DNA of 64,000 nt from Rubritalea profundi (lineage in GTDB: Bacteria; Verrucomicrobiota; Verrucomicrobiia; Verrucomicrobiales; Akkermansiaceae): NCBI RefSeq assembly GCF_002954445.1, contig NZ_MQWA01000001.1, positions 1,383,502-1,447,501 of the forward strand, given 5' to 3'. This document shows, piece after piece, positions 1 to 7,998 of this stretch. The notes beneath the pieces were generated by a model. That model did no database searches, was not told the DNA's origin, and worked only from the letters and a program-made list of their open reading frames with translations. Position numbers and translations under genes: made by a program. The stretch's first letter is position 1. Every line of letters starts with the position of its first letter.

Positions 1-596
1 GTCACCAGCATGCCGGCGTCACCGAAGCCGCCGAGGTTTTTTGATGGAAAAAAGGAATAGGCTCCGAAGTCACCAATAGAGCCGACTCCGCGGCCTTTGT
101 ATTTGGCTCCGATTGCTTGGGCGCCATCTTCTATCACTTTTAGTCCGTTCTGCTCGGCAAAGGCCATGATTTCGTCCATATCAGCCGCTTGACCAAAAAG
201 GTGGACGGGCATGATTGCTTTGGTCTTACTTGTCAGCTTCGTTGCTGCATCTAAGAGATCTATATTGAAATCAACTGGGCAGCTATCGACAAATACAGGG
301 ATTGCGCCGGTGCGGGCGATACAGCCAGCCGTGGCGAAGAAGGTGAATGACGGGCATAGGACCTCGTCCCCTTCACCGATACCGAGTGCCATCAGAGCCA
401 GTAAAAGAGCATCTGTGCCCGACGATACGCTGATGGCATGTTTCGCTCCTACCATCTCTGCCACTTCGCGCTCGAAGGCTTCCATTTCTTCACCCATGAT
501 GAAGCGTCCAGATTGGAGGACGCGGTCGAAGGCGGCTTTTAGTTCTTCCTGGAGTGGAAGGTTCTGGGCATTTACATCGAGAAGTGGGACGGGCAT
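1..596 (-). CDS. DegT/DnrJ/EryC1/StrS aminotransferase, 3' part cut by window edge
   Basis: PLP-dependent sugar aminotransferase of the DegT/DnrJ/EryC1/StrS family, which makes amino-sugar nucleotides for surface polysaccharides. The frame runs from an ATG at 594-596 (MPVPLLDVNAQN) out of the window, so only about the first 198 residues are present. Visible family features are the SSGTDALLLAL cofactor loop, the DGAQAIGA segment and the PLP lysine in SFFPSKNLGG, at about Lys186. No break is seen. A PEP-CTERM gene lies upstream on the same strand, which fits an exopolysaccharide locus. The sugar substrate cannot be told from this part. Confidence 0.9.
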   Translation of the reverse strand, partial: MPVPLLDVNAQNLPLQEELKAAFDRVLQSGRFIMGEEMEAFEREVAEMVGAKHAISVSSGTDALLLALMALGIGEGDEVLCPSFTFFATAGCIARTGAIPVFVDSCPVDFNIDLLDAATKLTSKTKAIMPVHLFGQAADMDEIMAFAEQNGLKVIEDGAQAIGAKYKGRGVGSIGDFGAYSFFPSKNLGGFGDAGMLV

Positions 597-600
597 GGGA

Positions 601-662
601 AAGTGAGAAGTGAGAAGTGAGAAAGGAAGTTTTCAGGCTGAAGTGTTCAGTGTTCAGTGTTC
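601..662. repeat. Two heptanucleotide tandem repeats (AAGTGAG x3 and AGTGTTC x3)
   Basis: AAGTGAG is repeated three times at 601-621 and AGTGTTC three times at 642-662, directly upstream of the start of the aminotransferase gene. The second motif also occurs inside the ~320-bp repeat family found later in the window (for example near 40127 and 43381), so this looks like a small relic of that family. Confidence 0.75.
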
Positions 663-736
663 AGAATGGCTAGATGAAACTAGGAAGAAGCTAAATAAGG
701 GGGAAAGGCTTGGCTGGTGGAACCAATAACTAGTAA

Positions 737-1357
737 CTATTTCTTAGTTGCCGGTCTTTTATGTCGGGATAGTAGGGTTAGTCCACCTAAACCGAGTAAA
801 AGGGAATATGAGGGTTCTGGGACGGCTGCCACGCCCATATTTTCGAGGTCAAAACTAGCTCCTGTGGCACCTGCCGCTTTGAGTACGATAATATCACCAG
901 CCATTAGGCGATAAAGAGGATCTGGATTCCAAATATCTGTATCTCCCGCGAAATCGGGTTGATCCGTGTATAGTAATAAAGCAGGATCACTGCCGAATTT
1001 CAATGAAGCTGCATCTATGGCATCAGCAGCTCCAATACCACCAAATTCGATGTAATCTATATCTACATCAAAGTTGAATGAAATAGTGATAATTTCGCCA
1101 CCATCAAAATCGACGGAATCATCGGCGACTCCTAAACCTCCGGCATTCGAATTGAGATTCACCACGGCTGAATCGAATTGATACGCTGTAACAGTCATTA
1201 TAAAATCCACCGAGTGAACAGGATCATTCAAGGCTACATCGACAGTCGTCTTTACGTCGTAAATCCCACTTTGGTTGGTGAAATCAATAAGCACAGCAGA
1301 TTGAGCGTTAGCAATAAGAGCGGCAGCGACTGAGAAAATATACAATTTTTTATCCAT
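737..1357 (-). CDS. PEP-CTERM sorted exported protein
   Basis: Exported protein of 206 residues with an N-terminal signal peptide (MDKKLYIFSVAAALIANAQSA) and a C-terminal PEP-CTERM sorting signal: VPEP at about 179-182, a hydrophobic stretch, then the basic tail SRHKRPATKK. Proteins with this signal are handled by an exosortase and are tied to exopolysaccharide in Gram-negative bacteria. The central part is acidic and beta-rich with no recognised domain. No exosortase lies in the window. A 9-bp inverted repeat sits 12 nt upstream of the start. Confidence 0.88.
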   Translation of the reverse strand: MDKKLYIFSVAAALIANAQSAVLIDFTNQSGIYDVKTTVDVALNDPVHSVDFIMTVTAYQFDSAVVNLNSNAGGLGVADDSVDFDGGEIITISFNFDVDIDYIEFGGIGAADAIDAASLKFGSDPALLLYTDQPDFAGDTDIWNPDPLYRLMAGDIIVLKAAGATGASFDLENMGVAAVPEPSYSLLLGLGGLTLLSRHKRPATKK

Positions 1358-1368
1358 TGCCTTGCAGC

Positions 1369-1407
1369 CTAACAGAACTTAAATCTATTACTAGATTTTT
1401 CTGTTAG
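1369..1407 (-). promoter_or_regulatory. Inverted repeat upstream of the PEP-CTERM gene
   Basis: CTAACAGAA (1369-1377) and TTCTGTTAG (1399-1407) form a perfect 9-bp inverted repeat with a 21-nt spacer, just before the ATG of the PEP-CTERM gene. It could be an operator or a 5' leader hairpin. No regulator is assigned. Confidence 0.4.
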
Positions 1408-1427
1408 TAATATTTTCATCTAAACGA

Positions 1428-1461
1428 TGAAAAGCAGCCCACTAGATCAGCTAGTGGACTG
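1428..1461 (-). terminator. Probable terminator after cysN
   Basis: CAGCCCACTAG (1435-1445) pairs with CTAGTGGACTG (1451-1461) with one mismatch and a 5-nt loop. On the minus strand the hairpin is followed by CTTTTC. It lies 10 nt after the cysN stop. The T-tract is short. Confidence 0.6.
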
Positions 1462-1470
1462 CGTAAGAGC

Positions 1471-2715
1471 TTAGGCGATCATGCCGGCAGCCACAGTTTC
1501 GTTGGAGCTGGCGTCGACTAGGATGAATGAACCAGTGTGGCGGTTCTTATTGTAGGCATCGACGTGGAGCGCCTTTGCTGTGCGGAGCTTGATCCGACCA
1601 ATGTCGTTCATACCGAGAGTTTTCACTTCTTCTTGTTTATGGAAGGTGTTGACGTCCACTTGATAATCCAGAGATTGGATCACCGCTTTAGTCTCCTGCT
1701 CTGTGTGACGGATAATGTACTTTCCGCCGACTGAGAGTGGACGCTCGGAGAACCAACAGACCATGGCTTCGATATCCTGAGTGGATGTCGGTGGATTGTT
1801 TGCTTTGACGATCATATCGCCACGTGAAATATCGATCTCGTCATCGAGGGTGATGGTCACGGACTGCGGTGCATATGCTTCAGCTAGCTCACCATCGGAA
1901 GTGTGGATAGACTTGATGATTGATTTGAAGCCGGAAGGAAGTGCCAGCACTTCGTCACCTGGCTTGAATACTCCACCAGCAACACGGCCCGCGAAGCCGC
2001 GGAAATCATGCCACTCATTAGAGTGAGGACGGATAACCCACTGGACTGGGAAGCGAGCTTCCACGTGGTTCTCGACACCACCAACATACACTGTCTCAAG
2101 ATGGTAAAGGAGTGTGCCTCCTTCGTACCAAGGCATATTTTTTGACTTATCAACGACGTTGTCACCGCGAAGCGCAGATATTGGGATCGCGTGGATGTTG
2201 ACGAGGTTTCCGAGTCGGCTGACGAGGTCAGTGTACTCCTTGATGATTTCGTTGTAACGCTCTTCAGAGTAGTCGACGAGGTCCATCTTATTCACAGCCA
2301 CGACAACGTGCTGGATACGCAGGAGGTTGGCGATGAATGTGTGACGCTTGGTCTGTTCGATCACCCCCTTACGGGCATCGATAAGGATGATAGCCATGTC
2401 CGCTGTGGACGCACCAGTCACCATGTTGCGGGTGTACTGGATGTGACCTGGAGTGTCAGCGATAATGAACTTGCGCTTAGGAGTCGCGAAGTAGCGGTAG
2501 GCCACATCGATGGTGATTCCCTGCTCACGCTCAGCCTTGAGGCCGTCGGTGAGGAGTGCTAGGTTGATTTCCTCGTCACCACGCTTCTTGGAGCTACTTT
2601 CGATAGCTTCGAGTTGGTCTTCGAAGATTGATTTGGAATCATAGAGCAAGCGCCCGATGAGTGTCGACTTTCCGTCGTCGACGGAACCTGCTGTGGTAAA
2701 ACGTAAAAGATCCAT
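1471..2715 (-). CDS. cysN: Sulfate adenylyltransferase subunit 1 (GTPase)
   Basis: GTPase subunit of ATP sulfurylase. It drives formation of adenosine 5'-phosphosulfate (APS) from sulfate and ATP together with CysD. The 414 residues show G1 (SVDDGKSTLIGRLL, near residue 12), DTPGH and NKMD motifs, then elongation-factor-like beta-barrel domains. The length fits stand-alone CysN rather than a CysN-CysC fusion, and a separate cysC lies in the operon. It is the last gene of the DUF2061-cysC-cysD-cysN set on the minus strand and is followed by a hairpin. The frame is intact. Confidence 0.96.
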   Translation of the reverse strand: MDLLRFTTAGSVDDGKSTLIGRLLYDSKSIFEDQLEAIESSSKKRGDEEINLALLTDGLKAEREQGITIDVAYRYFATPKRKFIIADTPGHIQYTRNMVTGASTADMAIILIDARKGVIEQTKRHTFIANLLRIQHVVVAVNKMDLVDYSEERYNEIIKEYTDLVSRLGNLVNIHAIPISALRGDNVVDKSKNMPWYEGGTLLYHLETVYVGGVENHVEARFPVQWVIRPHSNEWHDFRGFAGRVAGGVFKPGDEVLALPSGFKSIIKSIHTSDGELAEAYAPQSVTITLDDEIDISRGDMIVKANNPPTSTQDIEAMVCWFSERPLSVGGKYIIRHTEQETKAVIQSLDYQVDVNTFHKQEEVKTLGMNDIGRIKLRTAKALHVDAYNKNRHTGSFILVDASSNETVAAGMIA

Positions 2716-2765
2716 GAAAAAATTTGTGATTTATGATTTAAAAAATTATGATTTGGAAAAGAGAC

Positions 2766-3671
2766 CTAAAAGTAACCTTCCTTCTTGCGATCTTCCATGG
2801 AAGTTTCAGAGCGCTTGTCGTCTGTGCGGTTGCCACGCTCAGTCTGGCGAGCAGCAGCCACTTCATCGACGATTGCATCGTAATCCGTAGCGACAGATTC
2901 GATAGCGCCAGTGATGGTAGCGTCACCCATGGTACGGAAACGGATGCTCTTCTTTTCTACAGTCTCACCTTCGCGTGGTTGCACGAACTCAGAGATAGCA
3001 AGAATAACACCATTGCGCTCAAGACACTCACGCTCAGCGGCGAAATAGAGGCTTGGAAGCTCTATCTTCTCAGCTCTGATGTACTGCCAAATGTCCATCT
3101 CAGTCCAGTTGGAGAGTGGAAAGACACGGAATGTTTCACCCTGGCGCTTGCGACCGTTGAAAAGGTTCCAGAGCTCTGGGCGCTGGTTCTTAGGATCCCA
3201 CTGACCGAAGTCATCACGGTGAGAGAAGAAACGCTCTTTGGCACGGGCTTTTTCCTCATCACGACGACCACCACCGAGACACGCGTCATAGCCGTGCTCT
3301 TCGATAGTGTTAAGAAGTGTTGTTGTCTGGAGAGCATTACGGCTAGCATCTAGACCCGTTTCTTCCTGAACATCACCTTTATCGATGGATTCCTGTACAG
3401 AACCTACAACGAGGCGCGCACCGATCTTATCCACGTAGTAATCGCGGAATTCCATTGTTTCATTAAAGTTGTGACCGGTGTCAACGTGTACCAATGGGAA
3501 TGGCAAACGTGCTGGGTGGAATGCTTTATAGGCGAGATGCGCCATGACGATCGAGTCCTTGCCGCCAGAGAATAGCAATGCAGGATTTTCGAACTGTGCC
3601 GCAGTTTCACGGAGGATGTAGATAGCCTCAGCTTCGAGTTGTTTGAGGTGACTTAATTGATAAGAGGACAT
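2766..3671 (-). CDS. cysD: Sulfate adenylyltransferase subunit 2
   Basis: Catalytic subunit of ATP sulfurylase, 301 residues, of the PP-loop ATP pyrophosphatase type. The PP-loop motif SGGKDS is visible near residue 35 (ALLFSGGKDSIVMAHL), and GGGRRDEEKARAKERFFSHRD, of which the first residues suffice for recognition, is typical of CysD. It lies 50 nt before cysN and 6 nt after cysC on the same strand, so the genes are probably co-transcribed. The C-terminal end carries a Lys/Asp-rich tail as in the family. Confidence 0.96.
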   Translation of the reverse strand: MSSYQLSHLKQLEAEAIYILRETAAQFENPALLFSGGKDSIVMAHLAYKAFHPARLPFPLVHVDTGHNFNETMEFRDYYVDKIGARLVVGSVQESIDKGDVQEETGLDASRNALQTTTLLNTIEEHGYDACLGGGRRDEEKARAKERFFSHRDDFGQWDPKNQRPELWNLFNGRKRQGETFRVFPLSNWTEMDIWQYIRAEKIELPSLYFAAERECLERNGVILAISEFVQPREGETVEKKSIRFRTMGDATITGAIESVATDYDAIVDEVAAARQTERGNRTDDKRSETSMEDRKKEGYF

Positions 3672-3677
3672 AACAGT

Positions 3678-4286
3678 TTATTTGGAAATTTTCTCTAACT
3701 GGATACTAGAGGAGATTGATTGAAGAAGGGTTTCGAGGCTTTGCTCGATAGATTGATTTTCGGTCTCGATGACTAGGTCTGCTTGATCGGGCTCTTCGAA
3801 AGAGGATGTTTTACCTGAGAAATGCGCTACCTTGCCGTCTTTTGCTTTGGCGTAAAGCCCTTTGACATCCCGCTCTTGGCAGGCTTCAAAAGAAGCTTTC
3901 ACGTAGACCTCTAGGTATTGCTCATCACCGAGAATGTCGCGCACTTGCTGGCGGAAAACATTCTGAGGAGTGATCAGCGAGACCAGAACAATTGCTCCGT
4001 TGTGGCGAAGTAGCTTGGCCACTTCCGCGGCACGGCGGATGTTTTCGTTGCGGTCTTCATCGCTGAATCCGAGACCGGCATTGAGTCCACTGCGGAGATT
4101 GTCTCCATCTAGCATGGTCACGTAGCGGCCTTGGGCATTCAGCGCCTTTTCTGCAGCGTTCGCGATAGTCGACTTGCCTGAACCCGAGAGCCCATACATC
4201 CAAACCACCAACCCTCGTTGGCCAAGAAGCTCCTGTTTGGTACTCTGAGGAAGCTGGCGTTCATATTCTGGGTAGATATTGCTCAT
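3678..4286 (-). CDS. cysC: Adenylylsulfate kinase (APS kinase)
   Basis: Phosphorylates APS to 3'-phosphoadenosine 5'-phosphosulfate (PAPS), the donor for sulfation and a step in sulfate assimilation. The Walker A motif is GLSGSGKST, followed by LDGDNLRSGLNAGLGFS and NENIRRAAEVAKL, all typical of CysC. A longer frame is open to 4478, but the ATG at 4284-4286 (MSNIYPEYERQ) is preferred because it gives normal family length and an ATGA overlap with the DUF2061 gene. No PAPS reductase or sulfotransferase gene is in the window, so the fate of PAPS is open. Confidence 0.95.
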   Translation of the reverse strand: MSNIYPEYERQLPQSTKQELLGQRGLVVWMYGLSGSGKSTIANAAEKALNAQGRYVTMLDGDNLRSGLNAGLGFSDEDRNENIRRAAEVAKLLRHNGAIVLVSLITPQNVFRQQVRDILGDEQYLEVYVKASFEACQERDVKGLYAKAKDGKVAHFSGKTSSFEEPDQADLVIETENQSIEQSLETLLQSISSSIQLEKISK

Positions 4287-4531
4287 GCTTTTAGTTTGCT
4301 CAACTTTTGTTTCCACCGGGCTCCTTGCGCAGGCAGCCACTGCCAGAGACGTTCGTGTCCATAGTAGATGAAAAACTTTAGAAAGAACTCGACGGCAGCA
4401 ATCTTGCCAGCAGTCTCGGTCTCGCCAGTCCACATCCAAGCGATGAGGTAGGTGGTGAGCGTCGCAATACACCGCCAAGTGATTCCTTTCATCACGCTTT
4501 TTCGGCGGCTATCTGCTTGAGGTTCATTCAT
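4283..4531 (-). CDS. DUF2061 small membrane protein
   Basis: Small membrane protein of 82 residues with two hydrophobic segments (ITWRCIATLTTYLIAWMWTG and IAAVEFFLKFFIYYGHERLW), matching the DUF2061 pattern RxxxK.ITWR...T...TG...E...K..lYy.HER.W. Family members are often next to sulfate-activation genes. Their role is not known to me; help with sulfate entry is only a guess. It is the first gene of the operon, and its stop overlaps the cysC start by 4 nt, which suggests translational coupling. Confidence 0.85.
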   Translation of the reverse strand: MNEPQADSRRKSVMKGITWRCIATLTTYLIAWMWTGETETAGKIAAVEFFLKFFIYYGHERLWQWLPAQGARWKQKLSKLKA

Positions 4532-4804
4532 GGCGAGTCACTCCATAAACTGACTCTTAAATTTTGGCAAGAATTATTTCATTCTTAGCATGCTCAACTT
4601 ACTAATGTATTGAACTTTTTTGTTCCAATCAGGCTACCGCCCTTGGTCGTACTGAATTGGGAATTTCAGAAACCTACGGCTGTTGTATTCGATATGTTTG
4701 AATGACAGCATTTGCGATCAACTAATAGACAGAACAGCAGGCTGAGAAAAAAGTTCAAATAAAAATGAACAATTTCAAAGAGGCTGCCAATCCTATGCAG
4801 TCAT

Positions 4805-5335
4805 TTATTTTTTCGTATCGGGACGCCCTGGCAGGAGGAGGGACATGAGATCCACTTCCACCTCGCGCTCACCACCAATAAATTCAACCAGAAGCCGCAC
4901 TCTTTCTTTACCTGGAAGCACCTCCAAAACATCGCCGATTTGACCACGCAGCGGCCCTTCTGCCAGCTCAAATTGATCCCCTATTTCCACTTCGTGGTCT
5001 ATCACCACTTCCTCTTGCTCGCCTAGCAGCTCAGTCAACGACTCAACAAACGCGCAAGGAATGACAGGCATTGACCCGCCAAACTTCACAATAGTTAAGA
5101 CTCCTTGGGCATACCTGACACCACGCTCGTGTTCTTTTCTGTTAAATTTCACAAAGAGGTAGCCAGGAAACATTGCTTCGGACCACCAAACCTTTCCGCG
5201 CCGAGTGGCTTTGCGAAATTTCACCAAGGGGCACACCACCTCGAGCCCCATCGTCTCACGCAGGCTTCGCGCGGCTATCCGCTCACGCTTAGGCTGCGCT
5301 CGGACGACATACCAATGACTGTCTTGCTCATTCAT
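4805..5335 (-). CDS. NusG-like transcription antiterminator (UpxY/RfaH/LoaP type)
   Basis: Specialised NusG paralog of 176 residues. The NGN domain is seen from WYVVRAQPKRER to about residue 100 (MFPGYLFVKF is the conserved core), followed by a KOW-like domain with ELAEGPLRGQIGDVLEV near 133-150. Such paralogs let RNA polymerase read through long polysaccharide operons. It starts 1 nt inside the stop of the GbsR-like gene, so the two are coupled, and it lies 273 nt upstream of the sulfate-activation operon on the same strand. Whether it acts on that operon or on the polysaccharide genes to the left is unknown. Confidence 0.87.
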   Translation of the reverse strand: MNEQDSHWYVVRAQPKRERIAARSLRETMGLEVVCPLVKFRKATRRGKVWWSEAMFPGYLFVKFNRKEHERGVRYAQGVLTIVKFGGSMPVIPCAFVESLTELLGEQEEVVIDHEVEIGDQFELAEGPLRGQIGDVLEVLPGKERVRLLVEFIGGEREVEVDLMSLLLPGRPDTKK

Positions 5336-5820
5336 CAGCTAGAAAGAATTTTCTGTAGAATAGGCAACAACAAGCTGGCCTTGCGCCGCCATTTATCAAG
5401 CCGCTCTATACGATCTAGAGCAAAGTCGTCTCCCCTGTCCACAAGCTCACGTAAAGCTCCAATTTTCACCTTCGCGCTTTTCATGTGTGGCCGAACCTCC
5501 TCACGAATAAAACCGCCCACCAAGCTTTTTAGCTCAATGTCTGCTTGATAATACGTTTTACGAGAATCCGGTGAGTGGACCTCTTTGATAGCCCCCAAGG
5601 TCCGCAACATTTTTAGGCCTTGGCTCGCCGTCCCTTTACTCACGCCGAGCAAGACCACCAAATCATCGAGCGAGAGCACGGCATCTCTAGCAAAGAGTAA
5701 ACCGTAGATTTCCCCCACCGACTTGGGCAAGCCAATCACTTTCACCCCATCAGCAAACAGTGCAATCACACCTTGCTCAAGGGCTGTGATTTTCTGATCG
5801 TGCTGCTCTAGTTCAGCCAT
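5335..5820 (-). CDS. GbsR/MarR-type transcriptional regulator
   Basis: Winged-helix regulator of 161 residues. The helix-turn-helix is in SLDDLVVLLGVSKGTASQGLKMLRTLGAI, of which VSKGTASQGLKML is the recognition part, as in GbsR/MarR-like proteins. A longer helical C-terminal part (KWRRKASLLLPILQKIL) may serve dimerisation. It overlaps the NusG-like gene by 1 nt (TGATG), so regulator and antiterminator form one unit. The ligand is unknown. Confidence 0.85.
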   Translation of the reverse strand: MAELEQHDQKITALEQGVIALFADGVKVIGLPKSVGEIYGLLFARDAVLSLDDLVVLLGVSKGTASQGLKMLRTLGAIKEVHSPDSRKTYYQADIELKSLVGGFIREEVRPHMKSAKVKIGALRELVDRGDDFALDRIERLDKWRRKASLLLPILQKILSS

Positions 5821-5840
5821 TCCATCTCATCCAGCTTCGA

Positions 5841-6029
5841 TTAATCAAATTCAGGATCGAGAGCGCACTCTAGCTCAGGTCGAGCGACATCGTCATGCGA
5901 TGCTAGACCAGCAGACCGACCGACAGACTGGAGCAGGTTCCCTGGTATCTGCATCGTCCGACCTAGCGTCTGACAGGAATTGAGGCCAATACATGCCGCA
6001 ACAGCCATAATTATTAAGCTTAGTCTCAT
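5841..6029 (-). CDS. Small lipoprotein, 62 aa
   Basis: Putative lipoprotein with a signal peptide and lipobox (MRLSLIIMAVAACIGLNSC). The mature part is short and acidic at the end (ELECALDPEFD). A GTG one codon upstream is possible, but the ATG at 6027-6029 is preferred. The GbsR-like gene begins just after it. It is the leftmost of five small lipoprotein genes in a row. The pattern recalls entericidin-like lipoproteins (inference). Confidence 0.7.
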   Translation of the reverse strand: MRLSLIIMAVAACIGLNSCQTLGRTMQIPGNLLQSVGRSAGLASHDDVARPELECALDPEFD

Positions 6030-6030
6030 C

Positions 6031-6071
6031 ACAAAAAAAGAGCCACTGGGCTCACAAGGAGTCCAGTGGCT
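6031..6071 (-). terminator. Intrinsic terminator after the 49-aa lipoprotein gene
   Basis: AGCCACTGG (6041-6049) pairs with CCAGTGGCT (6063-6071), a perfect 9-bp stem. On the minus strand it is followed by CTTTTTTT. It lies 7 nt after the stop of the lipoprotein gene at 6078-6227. Confidence 0.85.
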
Positions 6072-6077
6072 GAAAAA

Positions 6078-6227
6078 TCACTTCGTAGGAGTCACTGGAA
6101 TATCAGTAAAAGATGGAAGTGGGCGAAGTGGTGGAGCCTTGGCTTCACCTGTGCAGCAACCACAGGAGCTAAGAAGTAAAGTAGCCGTGGCTGCGGAAGC
6201 GATTGTTAGAATACGTAGAGCTTTCAT
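6078..6227 (-). CDS. Small Cys-rich lipoprotein, 49 aa
   Basis: Small frame below usual gene-calling length. The product starts MKALRILTIASAATATLLLS and continues SCGCCTGEAKAPP, so a signal peptide is followed by the lipobox LLSSC and a CGCC cluster. A strong hairpin terminator follows directly on the same strand, which supports a real transcription unit. Its neighbours on both sides have the same plan. Function unknown. Confidence 0.75.
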   Translation of the reverse strand: MKALRILTIASAATATLLLSSCGCCTGEAKAPPLRPLPSFTDIPVTPTK

Positions 6228-6284
6228 AAATAGTTATATATTTCGCATTGCATCTTGAGCGCCTCATGCGTGAGCGCAAGAAAA

Positions 6285-6315
6285 AAGCGGGTTCCCGTTA
6301 GGAAAGCCCGCTTCA
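6285..6315 (-). terminator. Intrinsic terminator after the 39-aa lipoprotein gene
   Basis: AAGCGGG and CCCGCTT form a 7-bp stem (about 6287-6315) with a 15-nt loop. On the minus strand it is followed by TTTTC. It lies downstream of the lipoprotein gene at 6333-6452. Confidence 0.8.
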
Positions 6316-6332
6316 AATAGTCTACTTAGCGA

Positions 6333-6452
6333 TTATTTTGTAGCTATTGGCACTGGAGCTACCTCAGGAGATGAGCCACATGAGCCACATGAAGTGGAAA
6401 GAGCGATACCTGCTGCTGCTGCTGCGATTGCGATGATTTTAACGAATTTCAT
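6333..6452 (-). CDS. Small Cys-rich lipoprotein, 39 aa
   Basis: Frame of 39 codons starting MKFVKIIAIAAAAAGIALS, then TSCGSCGSSPEVAPVPIATK. It shows a signal peptide with a poly-alanine core, a lipobox ending in Cys, and a CGSCG motif. A terminator follows on the same strand. It resembles the neighbouring small lipoproteins in plan but is not a close copy of them. Confidence 0.75.
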   Translation of the reverse strand: MKFVKIIAIAAAAAGIALSTSCGSCGSSPEVAPVPIATK

Positions 6453-6546
6453 AGTGTTTATTAGTTTATTAGTTTTATTTTTAGTTTGATGGGAACCACT
6501 CGTCCCCGGGTTGGATTTACACGCAAGGCGTGCGCATCCCTCAGGC

Positions 6547-6627
6547 TTACATGCACCCGCAGCAAGAACTAAGGAAAGTGATAGAAGCTGCGGCTGCAGC
6601 GTAGATGAGAACTTTAAGGGTATTCAT
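6547..6627 (-). CDS. Very small lipoprotein, 26 aa
   Basis: Frame of 26 codons: MNTLKVLIYAAAAASITF then LSSCCGCM and a stop. After the lipobox cysteine only a few residues (CGCM) remain, so the mature product would be a lipid-anchored Cys-rich peptide of about five residues. The signal peptide matches its neighbours. It could also be a decaying copy that has lost its 3' part. Confidence 0.6.
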   Translation of the reverse strand: MNTLKVLIYAAAAASITFLSSCCGCM

Positions 6628-6635
6628 GGGAATTA

Positions 6636-6749
6636 TTATTTAGCGGGTTCGACGTAGGTAGGCTCAGCAGGCGCGTTACTTCCGCAGGAAGAGAGAGCTG
6701 CATAAGATGCTGCAGCTACTACTAAAATGATGCATTTGATTGTTTTCAT
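6636..6749 (-). CDS. Small lipoprotein, 37 aa
   Basis: Frame of 37 codons: MKTIKCIILVVAAASYAALS then SCGSNAPAEPTYVEPAK. Signal peptide, lipobox ALSSC, then a short Pro-rich tail like that of the 39-aa neighbour. It is the first gene (5' end) of the row of five and ends 9 nt before the 26-aa gene, so those two are probably on one transcript. Confidence 0.73.
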   Translation of the reverse strand: MKTIKCIILVVAAASYAALSSCGSNAPAEPTYVEPAK

Positions 6750-6957
6750 AGATGTTGGCTTTACCATTTAGAGACAACACCCGAACGGGATTGCCTAACA
6801 CTACTTAGTAACCTAGTAGAATCTTCTGCTAGACGCAAGCTAGAAACGTAGGTGGAACATTATTTCTTTCACTTTGTCCCCCATTACAAGAACAAGCATT
6901 GCTAAATGGGGTAACTCTAGTATCCTTTCGCGTACTCGAGCCCGAGTAATTAAGACC

Positions 6958-7959
6958 ATGAAAGAAGCTAAACACATCGCAATCGTCGGCGCCACAGGTG
7001 CCGTAGGTGAGGAAATGCTCGCTTGTCTCGACCAGCGCGACTTCCCAATCAGCGAGCTCACCCTGCTCGCCTCTGCCCGCTCTGCAGGCAAAAAGATTAC
7101 CTTTCAGGGCAAAGAGATTGTTGTAAAAGAACTGACTCACGAAGCATTTGAAGGAGTAGAAATCGCGCTTTTCGCTGCTGGCGGCGGCATCTCAGAAACC
7201 TTCGCACCTTCTGCAGCAAAGGCTGGAGCTATCGTCATTGATAATTCCTCAGCCTTCCGCATGGATGACGAGGTTCCCCTCATCGTTCCTGAGATCAACC
7301 CGGAAGCCGCGAAGGACGCCGTGAAAGGCATCATCGCCAACCCGAACTGCACCACCATCATTTCATTGATGGCTCTTTACCCGCTTCACAAGAAGTACGG
7401 ACTCAAATCTATCATCGCCTCTTCGTACCAAGCGGTATCTGGCTCTGGTGCGGCTGGCATCGCTGAACTCAAACAGCAATGCGAAGCTCTAGCAAATGGT
7501 GGTGAAGTAGTCTCCGAAGTCTACCCGACTCAGATCGCGTTCAACGTGATCCCACAAGTCGACGTATTCCAGCCGGACAACTACACCAAGGAAGAACTCA
7601 AAATGCTCAACGAGGCGCGTAAAATCCTTAAGCTCCCAGAACTGAAAGTCACCTGCACTTGTGTTCGAGTTCCAGTCTATCGTTCGCACTCCGTTTCCAT
7701 CACTGCCGGCTTTGAAAAGACTCCGAATGTGGCAGAGGCACGCGCCGTGTACGCTGACTATCCAGGCGTCGATGCGAAGGACGATCCATCACAGAATATT
7801 TTTCCGACTCCGCTCGACACGACACTCAAGGACAACTGCCTAGTCGGCCGTATCCGCGAAGACAAGGTGCTCGACGACGCCCTCGCCCTCTGGGTGGTAG
7901 GCGACCAAGTCCGTAAAGGAGCAGCACTCAACGCTGTGCAGATCGCAGAAATTCTCTAA
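6958..7959 (+). CDS. asd: Aspartate-semialdehyde dehydrogenase
   Basis: Reduces aspartyl phosphate to aspartate semialdehyde in the lysine, threonine, methionine and diaminopimelate pathway. The start at 6958 (MKEAKHIAIVGATGAVGEEML) gives the expected N-terminal nucleotide-binding GATGAVG. The catalytic cysteine is in NPNCTTI, and VSGSGAAGI and RVPVYRSHS are also typical. The frame is open further upstream to 6874 but has no homology-like sequence there. It is divergent from the small lipoprotein row and ends with a clear terminator. Confidence 0.96.
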   Translation: MKEAKHIAIVGATGAVGEEMLACLDQRDFPISELTLLASARSAGKKITFQGKEIVVKELTHEAFEGVEIALFAAGGGISETFAPSAAKAGAIVIDNSSAFRMDDEVPLIVPEINPEAAKDAVKGIIANPNCTTIISLMALYPLHKKYGLKSIIASSYQAVSGSGAAGIAELKQQCEALANGGEVVSEVYPTQIAFNVIPQVDVFQPDNYTKEELKMLNEARKILKLPELKVTCTCVRVPVYRSHSVSITAGFEKTPNVAEARAVYADYPGVDAKDDPSQNIFPTPLDTTLKDNCLVGRIREDKVLDDALALWVVGDQVRKGAALNAVQIAEIL

Positions 7960-7998
7960 GTCTATTTCATCCCAGCTGAAATACCGTATTTCAATTTA

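Noticed and set aside
603..662. CRISPR-like array
   Set aside because: Repeats are 7 nt and directly adjacent, with no spacers.
4287..4478. Longer cysC frame with a Cys/His/Arg-rich extension
   Set aside because: The extension lies over the DUF2061 gene in another frame and has no family-like sequence; the ATG at 4286 gives a normal cysC.
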